Of a stretch of DNA of 64,000 nucleotides, positions 35,127-43,637 are shown piece by piece. The notes beneath the pieces were generated by a model that ran no database searches, was not told where the DNA came from, and worked only from the letters and a program-made list of their open reading frames with translations. Made by a program: the position numbers and the translations under genes. The DNA is from Paenibacillus_G filicis (GTDB lineage Bacteria; Bacillota; Bacilli; Paenibacillales; NBRC-103111): positions 186,001 to 250,000 of the forward strand of contig NZ_JBBPCC010000005.1 in assembly GCF_038070315.1 (NCBI RefSeq), written 5' to 3'. The first letter of the stretch is position 1; every line of letters starts with the position of its first letter.

Positions 35127-36293
35127 TCATTGCGGGTCAAGCAAATCGGATAGGTTGACCCACCGGCCAAGCTCGGAGGATTCAGAAACCGCTTCCATAA
35201 CTGCTTGATTATACACGCCGTCCGCAAAATTTGGCTGCGGATTTAAACCGTTTGCAACTCCATTGATCAATTCGTACATCAAGCTGATAAACGTGTGCTC
35301 GTAGCCGAGAAGATGTCCCGGCGGCCAATAGTTGCCTGCATAAGGATGCTTCATTTCGGTGCAATTGATCGTTCGAAATCCTCTTAGCGCTTCGTCTTCA
35401 TCTGTAAAATAAACCTGCAATTCGTTCATATGCTCAAAATCCCAGCGGATCGAACCCTTTTCCCCGTTGATTTCAAAGCGATTTCCGTTTTTGTTGCCGC
35501 CCGCATAACGTGTTGCTTCAAACACCCCTACGGCGCCGTTTTCAAATTTGGCTAAAAAGGCGGATGTATCATCTACGTCGACTTCGATCATTCTTTCATA
35601 ATTGGGCTGTCCATCCGGACCTGCATCAGGACGGCTTTTGACGAAGGTTTCCATCATCCCCGAAACTTTTTTAAAATCCCCTACAAGAAATGACGCCAAA
35701 TCGATCATATGACTGCCGATATCACCAAGTGCACCATAACCGGCAATTTGCTTGCTGAGCCGCCATCTAAACGGCCGATTCGGGTCCATCATGCTTTGGT
35801 TCAAATAAACGGCGCGGATATGACGGATTTTCCCCAATTTCCCTTCACAGATCAACTGTTTGGCGAACTGCACCGCAGGAGCAAAGCGATAATTATGCAT
35901 CAGCATGTTTACTTTGCCGGAGCGATCGGCGGCAGCCTTCATTCGTTTGGCTTCTTCCAAAGTAAGGGCAAGCGGTTTTTCACAAATGACATGCTTCCCT
36001 GCTTCCAAAGCGGCGATCGCCATTTCCACGTGCGTATGGTTGGGCGTTGCAATATCGACGACATCGATATCATCCCGTTCAACGAGCTTGCGCCAATCGG
36101 TTTCATACGAAGCCCAGCCCATTCTCCGGGACGCTTTCTGGACCTCTTCCTCGTTGCGTCCCGCTATGGCCTTCAGCACAGGTACTGCAGATTTTTCGAA
36201 AAAAAACGGAAGCTGCCTGTAGGCGTTGCTGTGGGCTTTTCCCATAAAGTTATAACCGATCATACCTATTCGAACTTCCTGCCTGAGCGTCAC
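35127..36293 (-). CDS. Gfo/Idh/MocA-family oxidoreductase (ThuB-like context)
   Basis: A 388-residue NAD(P)-dependent sugar oxidoreductase. The Rossmann start is VRIGMIGYNFMGKAHSNAY, the catalytic EKPLAL is near residue 101, and GDIGSHMIDLASF carries the His of the active site near 190. The GTG at 36293 follows GAGGGG by 6 nt. It lies 10 bp after the aldehyde dehydrogenase gene and 40 bp before the ThuA gene. It is distinct from the Gfo protein at 28651. An oxidation at C3 of an imported glycoside is plausible from the gene set; NAD or NADP preference is not known. Confidence 0.9.
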   Translation of the reverse strand: MTLRQEVRIGMIGYNFMGKAHSNAYRQLPFFFEKSAVPVLKAIAGRNEEEVQKASRRMGWASYETDWRKLVERDDIDVVDIATPNHTHVEMAIAALEAGKHVICEKPLALTLEEAKRMKAAADRSGKVNMLMHNYRFAPAVQFAKQLICEGKLGKIRHIRAVYLNQSMMDPNRPFRWRLSKQIAGYGALGDIGSHMIDLASFLVGDFKKVSGMMETFVKSRPDAGPDGQPNYERMIEVDVDDTSAFLAKFENGAVGVFEATRYAGGNKNGNRFEINGEKGSIRWDFEHMNELQVYFTDEDEALRGFRTINCTEMKHPYAGNYWPPGHLLGYEHTFISLMYELINGVANGLNPQPNFADGVYNQAVMEAVSESSELGRWVNLSDLLDPQ

Positions 36294-36303
36294 GGCTTTC
36301 CCC

Positions 36304-37740
36304 TCATTCGCTATAAATTTTCATTGAAATATATTTCGTTTCGAGGAAATCGGCAATCCCTTCCTTACCCCCTTCGCGTCCGATTCCAGACTCTTTCACA
36401 CCGCCGAACGGAGCCTGCGCTACGGACGGGAACGGATCGTTCAATCCCACGATGCCGTACTGCAGCTTCTCAGACACGCGGAATGCACGGCTTAAATCCT
36501 TCGTATAGAAATACGATGCCAAGCCATAAGGAACGTTGTTCGCACGCGCTATGACTTCCTCCTCCGAGTCGAAAACCATAAGGGGGGCAACAGGACCGAA
36601 GGTTTCCTCTTGGCAGATTAACATATTCTCGTTAACGTCGCTAAGTATAGTAGGCTCGAAAAATTGTCCCTTCCGCTCTGCTCTCTTGCCGCCGGTCAAC
36701 ACCTTGGCCCCCTTGGACACCGCATCGGCCACATGTTCCTTGGATTTTTCAACTGCTCCTTCATCAATCAGAGGGCCGATCGATGTACCTGGATCCAACC
36801 CATCGCCCAGTTTCAACTGGTTCACCTTTTCAACTAACAGGGCTTCAAACGTTTCCTTGACGGAACGCTCGACATACACTCTGTTGGCGCAAATGCAGGT
36901 TTGTCCGGCATTGCGGAATTTGCTGCCGATCACCCCATTAACCGCGTCTTCCAGATCCGCGTCAGCGAATACGATAAACGGTGCATGGCCGCCCAGCTCC
37001 ATAGATACTTTTTTTACCTGATCCGCTGAGCGCTTGATCAAATATTTGCCTACTTCCGTGGAGCCGGTAAAGGTGATTTTACGGATAGCCGGATTCGTTA
37101 AAAATTCATCCCCCACCTCGCTGGACGTAGATGTCGTAATCAGGTTCAATACACCTGGGGGAAATCCAACCTTCTCGAATATGTTGAATAACGCAACAGC
37201 ATTCAGCGGAGTATGCTTGGCTGGCTTAACGACGATCGTGCAGCCTGCCGCCAGCGCCGGTGCAATTTTCCGGGTTACCATAGCCTGCGGGAAATTCCAA
37301 GTAGAGATCGCCCCGACCACGCCGACCGGCTGCCGGATGACAAGTAATCGTTTGTCCTGGCTGTTGGCAGGTACCGTATCTCCATAAATCCGGCGCGCCT
37401 CCTCGGCAAACCAGCGGAAGAAGCTGTTCGCGTACACAAGCTCGTTTCTTGCTTCCTGCAGTGGCTTGCCCTGCTCCACGGTTAAAATTTCCGCCAGCTG
37501 CTCGAACTCCTCGTTAATACGGTGGTAGCAGTCCATCATCAGGTCCGCCCGTTCCAACGCTGTCATATGTGACCATACCGGAAACGCCTGGGATGCCGCT
37601 TCGACCGCGCGCTGTACATCTTCACGAGAACCGTCCGCAGCCTCCCCGACTTGTTCGCCCGTTGCGGGATTGTATGTAGGAAAATAAGCTCCCCGACTTG
37701 GCTCCTCCCACTTTCCGTTGATATAAAGCAGTCCTCTCAT
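36304..37740 (-). CDS. NAD(P)-dependent aldehyde dehydrogenase, succinate-semialdehyde type
   Basis: A 478-residue aldehyde dehydrogenase. The general base Glu is in MELGGHAPFI and the catalytic Cys in NAGQTCICANR (about residues 247 and 281), and the nucleotide site GSTEVGKYL is present. The subgroup looks like succinate-semialdehyde/glycolaldehyde dehydrogenases (GabD/AldA-like). AAAGGACT precedes the ATG. In the operon it follows a hydroxyacid dehydrogenase and an HpcH/HpaI aldolase. It probably oxidises the aldehyde released by the aldolase, for example a glyceraldehyde, glycolaldehyde or lactaldehyde. Confidence 0.92.
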   Translation of the reverse strand: MRGLLYINGKWEEPSRGAYFPTYNPATGEQVGEAADGSREDVQRAVEAASQAFPVWSHMTALERADLMMDCYHRINEEFEQLAEILTVEQGKPLQEARNELVYANSFFRWFAEEARRIYGDTVPANSQDKRLLVIRQPVGVVGAISTWNFPQAMVTRKIAPALAAGCTIVVKPAKHTPLNAVALFNIFEKVGFPPGVLNLITTSTSSEVGDEFLTNPAIRKITFTGSTEVGKYLIKRSADQVKKVSMELGGHAPFIVFADADLEDAVNGVIGSKFRNAGQTCICANRVYVERSVKETFEALLVEKVNQLKLGDGLDPGTSIGPLIDEGAVEKSKEHVADAVSKGAKVLTGGKRAERKGQFFEPTILSDVNENMLICQEETFGPVAPLMVFDSEEEVIARANNVPYGLASYFYTKDLSRAFRVSEKLQYGIVGLNDPFPSVAQAPFGGVKESGIGREGGKEGIADFLETKYISMKIYSE

Positions 37741-37784
37741 CTTAATCAGTCCTTTCGGAATAAAAAGTTAGATGAATAAACGAA

Positions 37785-38744
37785 TTACAGCTTCTCCGGA
37801 ATCGAATGCTGGGGAGGCTCGCCTTTGCCCATCCGGATAATTTCTTCTGCACACTGCAGACTCATACGGCGCATCGCTTCCTTCGTATGCGATGAAACAT
37901 GGTGGGTAAGTACACAATTATCCAGCAAGTACAACGGGGAATCCTTGGACAACGGCTCTTTGTTGTACACGTCCAAGCCTGCCCCGCCGATGGATTTCCG
38001 TGCTAACGCCTCATAGAGTGCAGATTCGTCGACCAATTGCCCTCTAGCCGTGTTAATCAGGAAGGCGGTCGGTTTCATTTGCTCCAAAAATGAAGCGTCG
38101 ACGATCCGATCCGTTTCCTTATTCAATGGCAAATGAAGCGATATATAATCCGACTCCGCAAGTAACTGCTCCTTGCTTACATAAGTAACATTTGCCCGCT
38201 CCGCCCAAGAATAATCCGGATAGGCATCATAGGCCAGAATGGTTGCATCGAATCCGGCTACCCGCTTGGCGACGGCTTTGCCAATTCGCCCGGTCCCCAT
38301 GATACCAACGGTTTTCGACCACATCTCATGAGTCATGATTTGCGGCGTCCATTGGCCATCCCGGATGGACCGGTCAAAATAAGGAATTTGTCTCGATATG
38401 CTGAGCATAAGCGCCAGCGCCATATCCGCAACAGATTGTTCATTCGCTCCAGCCGTAACCGTAACCGTAATTCCATTTTGCATCGCATACCGCCAGTCGA
38501 TCGCATCATAACCGACCCCGAAGCGGGCGATAAGCTTCAGCCCTTTCCCCTCGCTTATCGTGGTAGCTGTTAACGGGTTGGAGCCGACCACATAGGCCAC
38601 AGCGTCCATGATGTTTTGTCGTACCTCGTCTTCAGTTACCTGGCGGGTCGGCTTTGTAAAGACGACTTCAAATCCTGACTCCTTTAACAAAGTCACGGCG
38701 TCCGGATGAAACATATCTGGAGTGACAAGCACTTTGTTGCTCAT
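37785..38744 (-). CDS. D-2-hydroxyacid dehydrogenase (phosphoglycerate dehydrogenase-like)
   Basis: A 319-residue NAD-dependent D-2-hydroxyacid dehydrogenase. The coenzyme motif GIMGTGRIGKAVAKR is near residues 146-160. The catalytic Arg (NTARGQLVDE), Glu (NKEPLS) and His (LTHHVSSHTKEA) are in place near 235, 262 and 284. AAAGGAG lies upstream of the ATG. It sits second in the eleven-gene operon. It may reduce or oxidise a 2-keto acid, such as hydroxypyruvate, tartronate semialdehyde or a keto-deoxy acid. A second member of the family is encoded in the divergent operon at 45359. Confidence 0.9.
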   Translation of the reverse strand: MSNKVLVTPDMFHPDAVTLLKESGFEVVFTKPTRQVTEDEVRQNIMDAVAYVVGSNPLTATTISEGKGLKLIARFGVGYDAIDWRYAMQNGITVTVTAGANEQSVADMALALMLSISRQIPYFDRSIRDGQWTPQIMTHEMWSKTVGIMGTGRIGKAVAKRVAGFDATILAYDAYPDYSWAERANVTYVSKEQLLAESDYISLHLPLNKETDRIVDASFLEQMKPTAFLINTARGQLVDESALYEALARKSIGGAGLDVYNKEPLSKDSPLYLLDNCVLTHHVSSHTKEAMRRMSLQCAEEIIRMGKGEPPQHSIPEKL

Positions 38745-38767
38745 GAAAAGGGCTCCTTTCGCATTCG

Positions 38768-39577
38768 TTAGTACCGTACTTCCTTTATAGCACCCTTACT
38801 CTCGAGCGCCGAAGCATCCAATTGGGATATATCGGCCAAAGCTTTGCTGAGCATGCCTGCAAGTTCACTGGCAATCGCAATAAATTGGAAGCCTTCGGCC
38901 ATGCGCTTGTTGGCTGCCTCTGGACCAGCAACATGAATGCCGGTAGGAACACCGTTACGATGGGCGGATTGTTTCACTTTCTCTATGGCGGCTACAACCG
39001 CCGGATCGTTGCTCTCCAGCCCCGGCATTAATCCCATGGAGGACATCAAATCATTGGGTCCGATAAAACAAGCATCAATTCCAGGCACACTCAGTATGTC
39101 ATCAATATTGCGTATGGCCTCGATATGCTCAATTTGAACAATCACTGCGATCTGTTCGTTGCCTTGCTCAAAATAAGTTGAGGTATCCGTTTCGAACCCA
39201 ACCGCATGCCTTCGCCCGCCGACACTGCGGCAGCCGAGCGGATAATACTTGGCTTCGCGTACAGCGAGCTCCGCATCTTCCTTGGTATTGACCATCGGGA
39301 CAACGATGCCCCATGCGCCCATATCCAGTACCCTTTTAATATTTTCCCCTGTGTTCCAAGGAACCCGTACAAGCGGTACCGTATTCGTATTAAACATTGA
39401 AGATACCATGAGTCCTGCTGTTTCAATGGAAATGGGATTATGCTCCATGTCAATGACCAGCCAATCGTATCCGGCTTGGGCCATCACCTCCGAGGTGTAC
39501 GGGCTCGGAATGGACAGCCATGATCCTACGCTCGGTTTCCCTTCGCGCAGCCGCCGTTTAACTGTGTTTTCCCTCAT
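38768..39577 (-). CDS. HpcH/HpaI-family class II aldolase
   Basis: A 269-residue metal-dependent pyruvate aldolase of the HpcH/HpaI/GarL group. Family features are WLVIDMEHNP (base region), VPLVRVPWNTGENIKRVLDMGAWGIVVPMVNTKEDA, CRSVGG, and the Glu/Asp metal ligands in VQIEHIEA and DACFIGPNDL. AAAGGA precedes the ATG. It is the first gene of the operon, 388 bp from the divergent ROK gene. Such aldolases cleave 2-keto-3-deoxy-aldonates or aldarates into pyruvate and an aldehyde. The IlvD/Edd dehydratase across the divergent promoter would make exactly such substrates. Confidence 0.92.
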   Translation of the reverse strand: MRENTVKRRLREGKPSVGSWLSIPSPYTSEVMAQAGYDWLVIDMEHNPISIETAGLMVSSMFNTNTVPLVRVPWNTGENIKRVLDMGAWGIVVPMVNTKEDAELAVREAKYYPLGCRSVGGRRHAVGFETDTSTYFEQGNEQIAVIVQIEHIEAIRNIDDILSVPGIDACFIGPNDLMSSMGLMPGLESNDPAVVAAIEKVKQSAHRNGVPTGIHVAGPEAANKRMAEGFQFIAIASELAGMLSKALADISQLDASALESKGAIKEVRY

Positions 39578-39965
39578 CGTCCTTTCGCTCCTGTCTTTGA
39601 TAAGCAGCCACCTAACTCTAGGAAGCGCTTACTTTTATGGTGCGCCCTTAAAAGTGCAAAATCAGATTTGAGTTTATTTAGTTTAAGAGTTAAATTAAAT
39701 AATCCCACGAACACAGATTATCAAACGAATATTGCCAAGTCAATACAGCTACTTAAATAATTTAAAAATTTTATTTTTGGTACATATGTACTTTTCAATC
39801 CTAATTTATTGGGTTATAATGACAATGAATCAACTGATTGCCCATCAGTTTGTTCATCAGATTTGTTTTATATTTGTTTATTAGTTAAACTAGAAACAAT
39901 AACTTATTGCCCTATAGTTTATATAATAAACTTAATCATACTTAACATATCTATAGGGGGATCCC
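39578..39965. promoter_or_regulatory. AT-rich divergent control region with cre-like site and dyads
   Basis: This 388-bp region separates the aldolase operon from the ROK operon and holds no gene. Going right: a cre-like AGGAAGCGCTTACT (39620-39633; 12 of 14 positions match the CcpA consensus), the perfect palindrome GTACATATGTAC (39780-39791), a dyad AACTGAT-tgccc-ATCAGTT (39832-39850), and an imperfect ROK-like inverted repeat TTGTTT..TAGTT-A-AACTA..AAACAA (about 39874-39899). The last two are candidate sites for the adjacent ROK regulator. Promoters must exist in both directions but I could not fix them. Confidence 0.55.
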
Positions 39966-41150
39966 ATGCTAAAACGCGAAATGACTGGAGATGCGGACCT
40001 CATCAAGCAAATTAATCTCATGCTTGTCATGAACCTGATCCGTGAAAAAGGACCGATTTCCAGAATTGAAATATCCAAAATGTCGAAACTCAATAAAGCA
40101 ACGGTTTCTTCCATGGTCGAAGAGCTTATTGCCAAAAGGTATGTCGTTGAAATCGGTGAAGTCAAATCGAAACGCGGCCGCAGGCCTACCCTTCTAAATT
40201 TTAACGGGGATGCCGGTTATGTGATTGGTATCGAGTTGAATGTCGGTTTCATGACGGTCATCGTGGTCAACCTGAATGCCAGCGTGCACTGGAAGAAATC
40301 GTATCTCATCTCTGATAACGAAAAAGAAATCGTCGATCAATTGTTCAAAGCGATCGATGAAGCTCGAACTGCCGTTCCGCAGTCCGCTCTTGGCATCATC
40401 GGTATTGGCATCGGGGTCGTCGGCATCGTCAATCACGAGACAGGCACACTCGTCATTGCGCCTAACGCAGGCTTGCAAAACCTGCCGTTAAAGCATCTGG
40501 TGGAAAGCTACACGGGGATTCAAACTTTTGTCGATAACGATTGCAATACTTCGGTAATCGGGGAATCGACCTTCGGGGCCGGCAAAGGAAGAAATCATCA
40601 AATTTTACTCAGCGTCACCAATCGAGGTATTGGTGTTGGCATTGTGATAGACGGGAAAGTATTTCGGGGACAAGACGGGTTTGCCGGAGAGATGGGACAT
40701 ATGACCATCAATATGGAAGGCCCGCGCTGCAACTGCGGCAACCGGGGCTGCTGGGAAATGTACTCCTCGCCTCAAGCGCTTATACGCAATTTTAAGAAAA
40801 ACAAAAATATCGAAACTCCGCCTAAGGTGGATGAAATTATTGCGCTTGCCAATGCTGGCGATAATGCAGCGATTACAGCCTTGACGGAAACAGGCGAATA
40901 TCTGGGAATCGGACTCGCCAACGTCGTCAATACATTTAATCCGGAAGTCATTATCATCCGGGGCGACATGGCCAAAGCTGATAAATGGATACTTAATCCA
41001 ATTCGCCGTACATTGTCGGAACGATGCTACTTCTATGCTTCAACCCGCATAGACATTGTTCCGAGCCGTTTCGGCGAGCTTGCCGCCTCTATTGGTGCAG
41101 CCTGTGAAGTCATCCACTATTGGTTTTATTCCTACGAGCAAAAACTGTAG
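39966..41150 (+). CDS. ROK-family transcriptional regulator (NagC/XylR type)
   Basis: A 394-residue ROK repressor. The N-terminal winged helix-turn-helix (GPISRIEISKMSKLNKATVSSMVEELI, about residues 33-60) is followed by a ROK sugar-kinase-fold domain. The signature GHMTINMEGPRCNCGNRGCWEM (about 242-264) holds the zinc cluster. A DNDCNTS motif and GIGIGVVG support a sugar-binding pocket. AGGGGG precedes the ATG by 5 nt. It is the first gene of the rightward operon and faces the aldolase operon, so it probably represses both by binding the dyads upstream. The inducer would be the imported sugar or an early catabolite. Confidence 0.92.
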   Translation: MLKREMTGDADLIKQINLMLVMNLIREKGPISRIEISKMSKLNKATVSSMVEELIAKRYVVEIGEVKSKRGRRPTLLNFNGDAGYVIGIELNVGFMTVIVVNLNASVHWKKSYLISDNEKEIVDQLFKAIDEARTAVPQSALGIIGIGIGVVGIVNHETGTLVIAPNAGLQNLPLKHLVESYTGIQTFVDNDCNTSVIGESTFGAGKGRNHQILLSVTNRGIGVGIVIDGKVFRGQDGFAGEMGHMTINMEGPRCNCGNRGCWEMYSSPQALIRNFKKNKNIETPPKVDEIIALANAGDNAAITALTETGEYLGIGLANVVNTFNPEVIIIRGDMAKADKWILNPIRRTLSERCYFYASTRIDIVPSRFGELAASIGAACEVIHYWFYSYEQKL

Positions 41151-41201
41151 AACCTTGCACAGATCTCTGTAGGCTCTCGGGGGTGAAAGGATGAATGAAA
41201 C

Positions 41202-42257
41202 ATGTCAACGAATGAAATGCTGGCCGTCATGGTCGATAAAGAACGCGTCATGCATGTACGCCCCACCGAAAAGCCGGCATACAGCCCCTATGAAGTGCTG
41301 GTGCGCGTCCGCTGTATAGGCGTTTGCGGAACGGACCTTCATTTATACCAAGGCTTACAAAATCATCGTGTGACCTTCCCCATTATACCGGGCCATGAGT
41401 GGTCGGGAGAAGTTGAAGCTGTCGGGGAGAACGTCAGCGAATTTACCGTCGGCCAGCGGGTAGTCGGTGAAGTGACCATGCCTTGCGGCAAATGCGTAAA
41501 CTGCCGCAAAGGCAATTATAATATATGTCCGAAGCGCGTTGAAAACGGGGTGTTTGGCCGTAACGGCGCTGCTGCGGAATACATCGTCGTGCCAAGCTAC
41601 GCACTTCATCCATTCTCTTCGAGCTTGTCTTTCGAGGAAGCATGCTTAATTGAGCCGACAGCTGTAGCTTACCGCAGTATTGAGAAGGTAAGAGTGACCC
41701 CCGCCGATCATGTGCTTGTGGTTGGTGCCGGACCGATCGGACTGCTTACTGCCGCTGTAGCAAAAGCCTTCGGCGCATGCTCCGTAACCTTGGTCGATTT
41801 ACGGCAAAACCGTCTCGACGTCGGCAAAAGACTGGGTGCCGACCATACGATCAATTTATCCACTGACAATTTGACGGCCAAAGCGCTGGAAGTGACCGGC
41901 GGCGAGCTTTTTAACGTGATCATCGAAGCGTCTGGCAGTGCATCCGCCTTTGAAAGCTTGTTTGAAGTTACCGCACCGGGAGCAAGAGTTTGTCTCGTGG
42001 GCATTTTTGAACGAAGAGCCGAGATTGACGCCAATATGATCGTCCGCAAAGATTTGGAGGTTTACGGCTCCGTTTCAAGTCCAAACGTATGGAAACAGGC
42101 CATCCATATGGTCGAGCAGCAAAAAATTCCTGTGCGTGAAATCATTACCCACGAATACGAGCTCAAGGATTTCGAGATCCCGTTGCTTCAAATTGAAACT
42201 CGAGATCCGCATATTATCAAAGCGATCGTCAGACCCCCATCGATAAGCGGGGAGTAA
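41202..42257 (+). CDS. Zinc-dependent medium-chain alcohol/polyol dehydrogenase
   Basis: A 351-residue MDR dehydrogenase. The catalytic zinc ligands are Cys42 (GVCGTDLH) and His65/Glu66 (PGHEWSGEV). The structural zinc cluster Cys95, Cys98, Cys101, Cys109 is complete. The nucleotide motif is VVGAGPIGLLTAAVAKAFGA with an acidic DLRQNR that favours NAD. AAAGGATG lies upstream of the ATG. Family members (sorbitol, threonine, galactitol or L-galactonate type) oxidise a secondary alcohol. In this operon it could oxidise a sugar or sugar acid before the lactonase or dehydratase. Confidence 0.9.
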   Translation: MSTNEMLAVMVDKERVMHVRPTEKPAYSPYEVLVRVRCIGVCGTDLHLYQGLQNHRVTFPIIPGHEWSGEVEAVGENVSEFTVGQRVVGEVTMPCGKCVNCRKGNYNICPKRVENGVFGRNGAAAEYIVVPSYALHPFSSSLSFEEACLIEPTAVAYRSIEKVRVTPADHVLVVGAGPIGLLTAAVAKAFGACSVTLVDLRQNRLDVGKRLGADHTINLSTDNLTAKALEVTGGELFNVIIEASGSASAFESLFEVTAPGARVCLVGIFERRAEIDANMIVRKDLEVYGSVSSPNVWKQAIHMVEQQKIPVREIITHEYELKDFEIPLLQIETRDPHIIKAIVRPPSISGE

Positions 42258-42260
42258 GCG

Positions 42261-43523
42261 GTGGATTTATTTGAGGTTCGGTTGTCGTTTCCTTCTGAGC
42301 GGATAAGTGAAATTGAGCATACAGTCAGGCGAATCGTGACCCATTCGCCTGGCATCCGCAGTTTGCCGGAAAACGCCACCGTAGCGATTACAGCGGGAAG
42401 CCGGGGCATCACAAACTTTCCGGTCATCATGCGAGCTATCGCATCCGCACTTCGCAATCTTTCCATACACCCTTTTGTCGTTCCGGCGATGGGAAGTCAC
42501 GGAGGAGCTACGGCGGAAGGGCAAGTCGACGTGCTGCGCCATCTGGGCATTACCGAACAAGCCGTGGGAGCACCCATTCGCTCTTCGATGGACGTGAAGC
42601 TGCTCGGGTATACACCTGGACCATCGCCGATTCCGGTTTATATGGATCAACATGCCTGTTCTGCCGACGGGATCATCGTGGTCAACCGGATTAAGCCCCA
42701 CACAGCCTTCCGTGGAAGCGTAGAAAGCGGGCTGAGCAAAATGATCGCAATCGGTCTCGGTAAAATCATCGGCGCCTCTTTTATCCACGGCGCGGGGGTT
42801 CAAGATATGGCTATAAATATCGAGGCGGTTTCCAAGTATGCGCTGGAGCATGCACCTGTTGCATTAGGCATAGCCATACTCGAAAACGGATATGACGAGA
42901 CCGCCGATATCGTAGGTGTTGAACCGAACGAATGGCACAGTAAGGAGTCCAGGCTGCTGCACCGCTCTAAGACGATGATGCCCCGGCTTCCTGTTGACGA
43001 TATCGATCTGCTAATTGTTGAACAGATGGGAAAAACATTCAGCGGCTCCGGCATGGATCCGAATATCATCGGCCGGTGGAGAATTGCCGGTATGCCGGAG
43101 CCTGCTGCACCCAAGGTCGAGCGGCTGATCGTGCTTGATCTTGCAGATAGCTCCGGCGGCAATGCCCAAGGTATCGGGCTGGCCGATTTCACTACGAAAG
43201 CGCTAACACAGAAAATCAATTCGACCGCTACGTACACTAGCACGATCACAAGCACCTTTCTGCAGCGAGCTATGCTGCCGATGACTTTTGACAACGATCA
43301 AGAAGCCGTACAAGCTGCACTGCGCAGTTTGGGACCCAAACATGAGCCCTCACAAGTGAGACTGGTGCAGATCCCGAACACGTTGCATCTGGAGAAGATG
43401 TTTGTATCCGCTTCCGTTCTGGAGACGATGAAGCGACAAAAAGTACCTTTCGAATTCATGGGTACCCGCAGCTTAACTTTCGATGCTGCAGGTTGTATCG
43501 TTTCAAAAATAACGCGTTCTTGA
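42261..43523 (+). CDS. LarA/DUF2088-like racemase-superfamily protein
   Basis: A 420-residue protein of the LarA superfamily. It shows AMGSHGGATAEGQ near residue 74, VNRIKPHTAFRGSVESGLSKM near 142 (the Lys/His region that binds the nickel-pincer cofactor in LarA), SFIHGAG near 173, and the second-domain GKTFSGSGMDPN near 255. The GTG at 42261 follows GGGGAG by 6 nt, 3 bp after the dehydrogenase stop. LarA enzymes racemise or epimerise 2-hydroxyacids, including aldonates, using a cofactor built by LarB, LarC and LarE, none of which is in the window. An aldonate epimerase is a fair hypothesis; a cofactor-free role is possible. Confidence 0.75.
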   Translation: MDLFEVRLSFPSERISEIEHTVRRIVTHSPGIRSLPENATVAITAGSRGITNFPVIMRAIASALRNLSIHPFVVPAMGSHGGATAEGQVDVLRHLGITEQAVGAPIRSSMDVKLLGYTPGPSPIPVYMDQHACSADGIIVVNRIKPHTAFRGSVESGLSKMIAIGLGKIIGASFIHGAGVQDMAINIEAVSKYALEHAPVALGIAILENGYDETADIVGVEPNEWHSKESRLLHRSKTMMPRLPVDDIDLLIVEQMGKTFSGSGMDPNIIGRWRIAGMPEPAAPKVERLIVLDLADSSGGNAQGIGLADFTTKALTQKINSTATYTSTITSTFLQRAMLPMTFDNDQEAVQAALRSLGPKHEPSQVRLVQIPNTLHLEKMFVSASVLETMKRQKVPFEFMGTRSLTFDAAGCIVSKITRS

Positions 43524-43637
43524 AGAAGAACATCATGATGAATAACGATGATTCCACAGTGGGTTTGGCATCACCTGGCTCCCTTAACCTGTTCATGCAT
43601 GACTATGAAATTGACATTTGAATGGAGGCTACTAATC

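Noticed and set aside
39809..40015. Small plus-strand frame in the divergent control region
   Set aside because: It lies in AT-rich regulatory DNA and overlaps the ROK start; Shine-Dalgarno is absent and composition is non-coding.
43548..43637. Longer start for the IlvD/Edd dehydratase
   Set aside because: The extra 30 codons have no ribosome binding site and no family similarity; ATG 43638 has GGAGG at proper distance.
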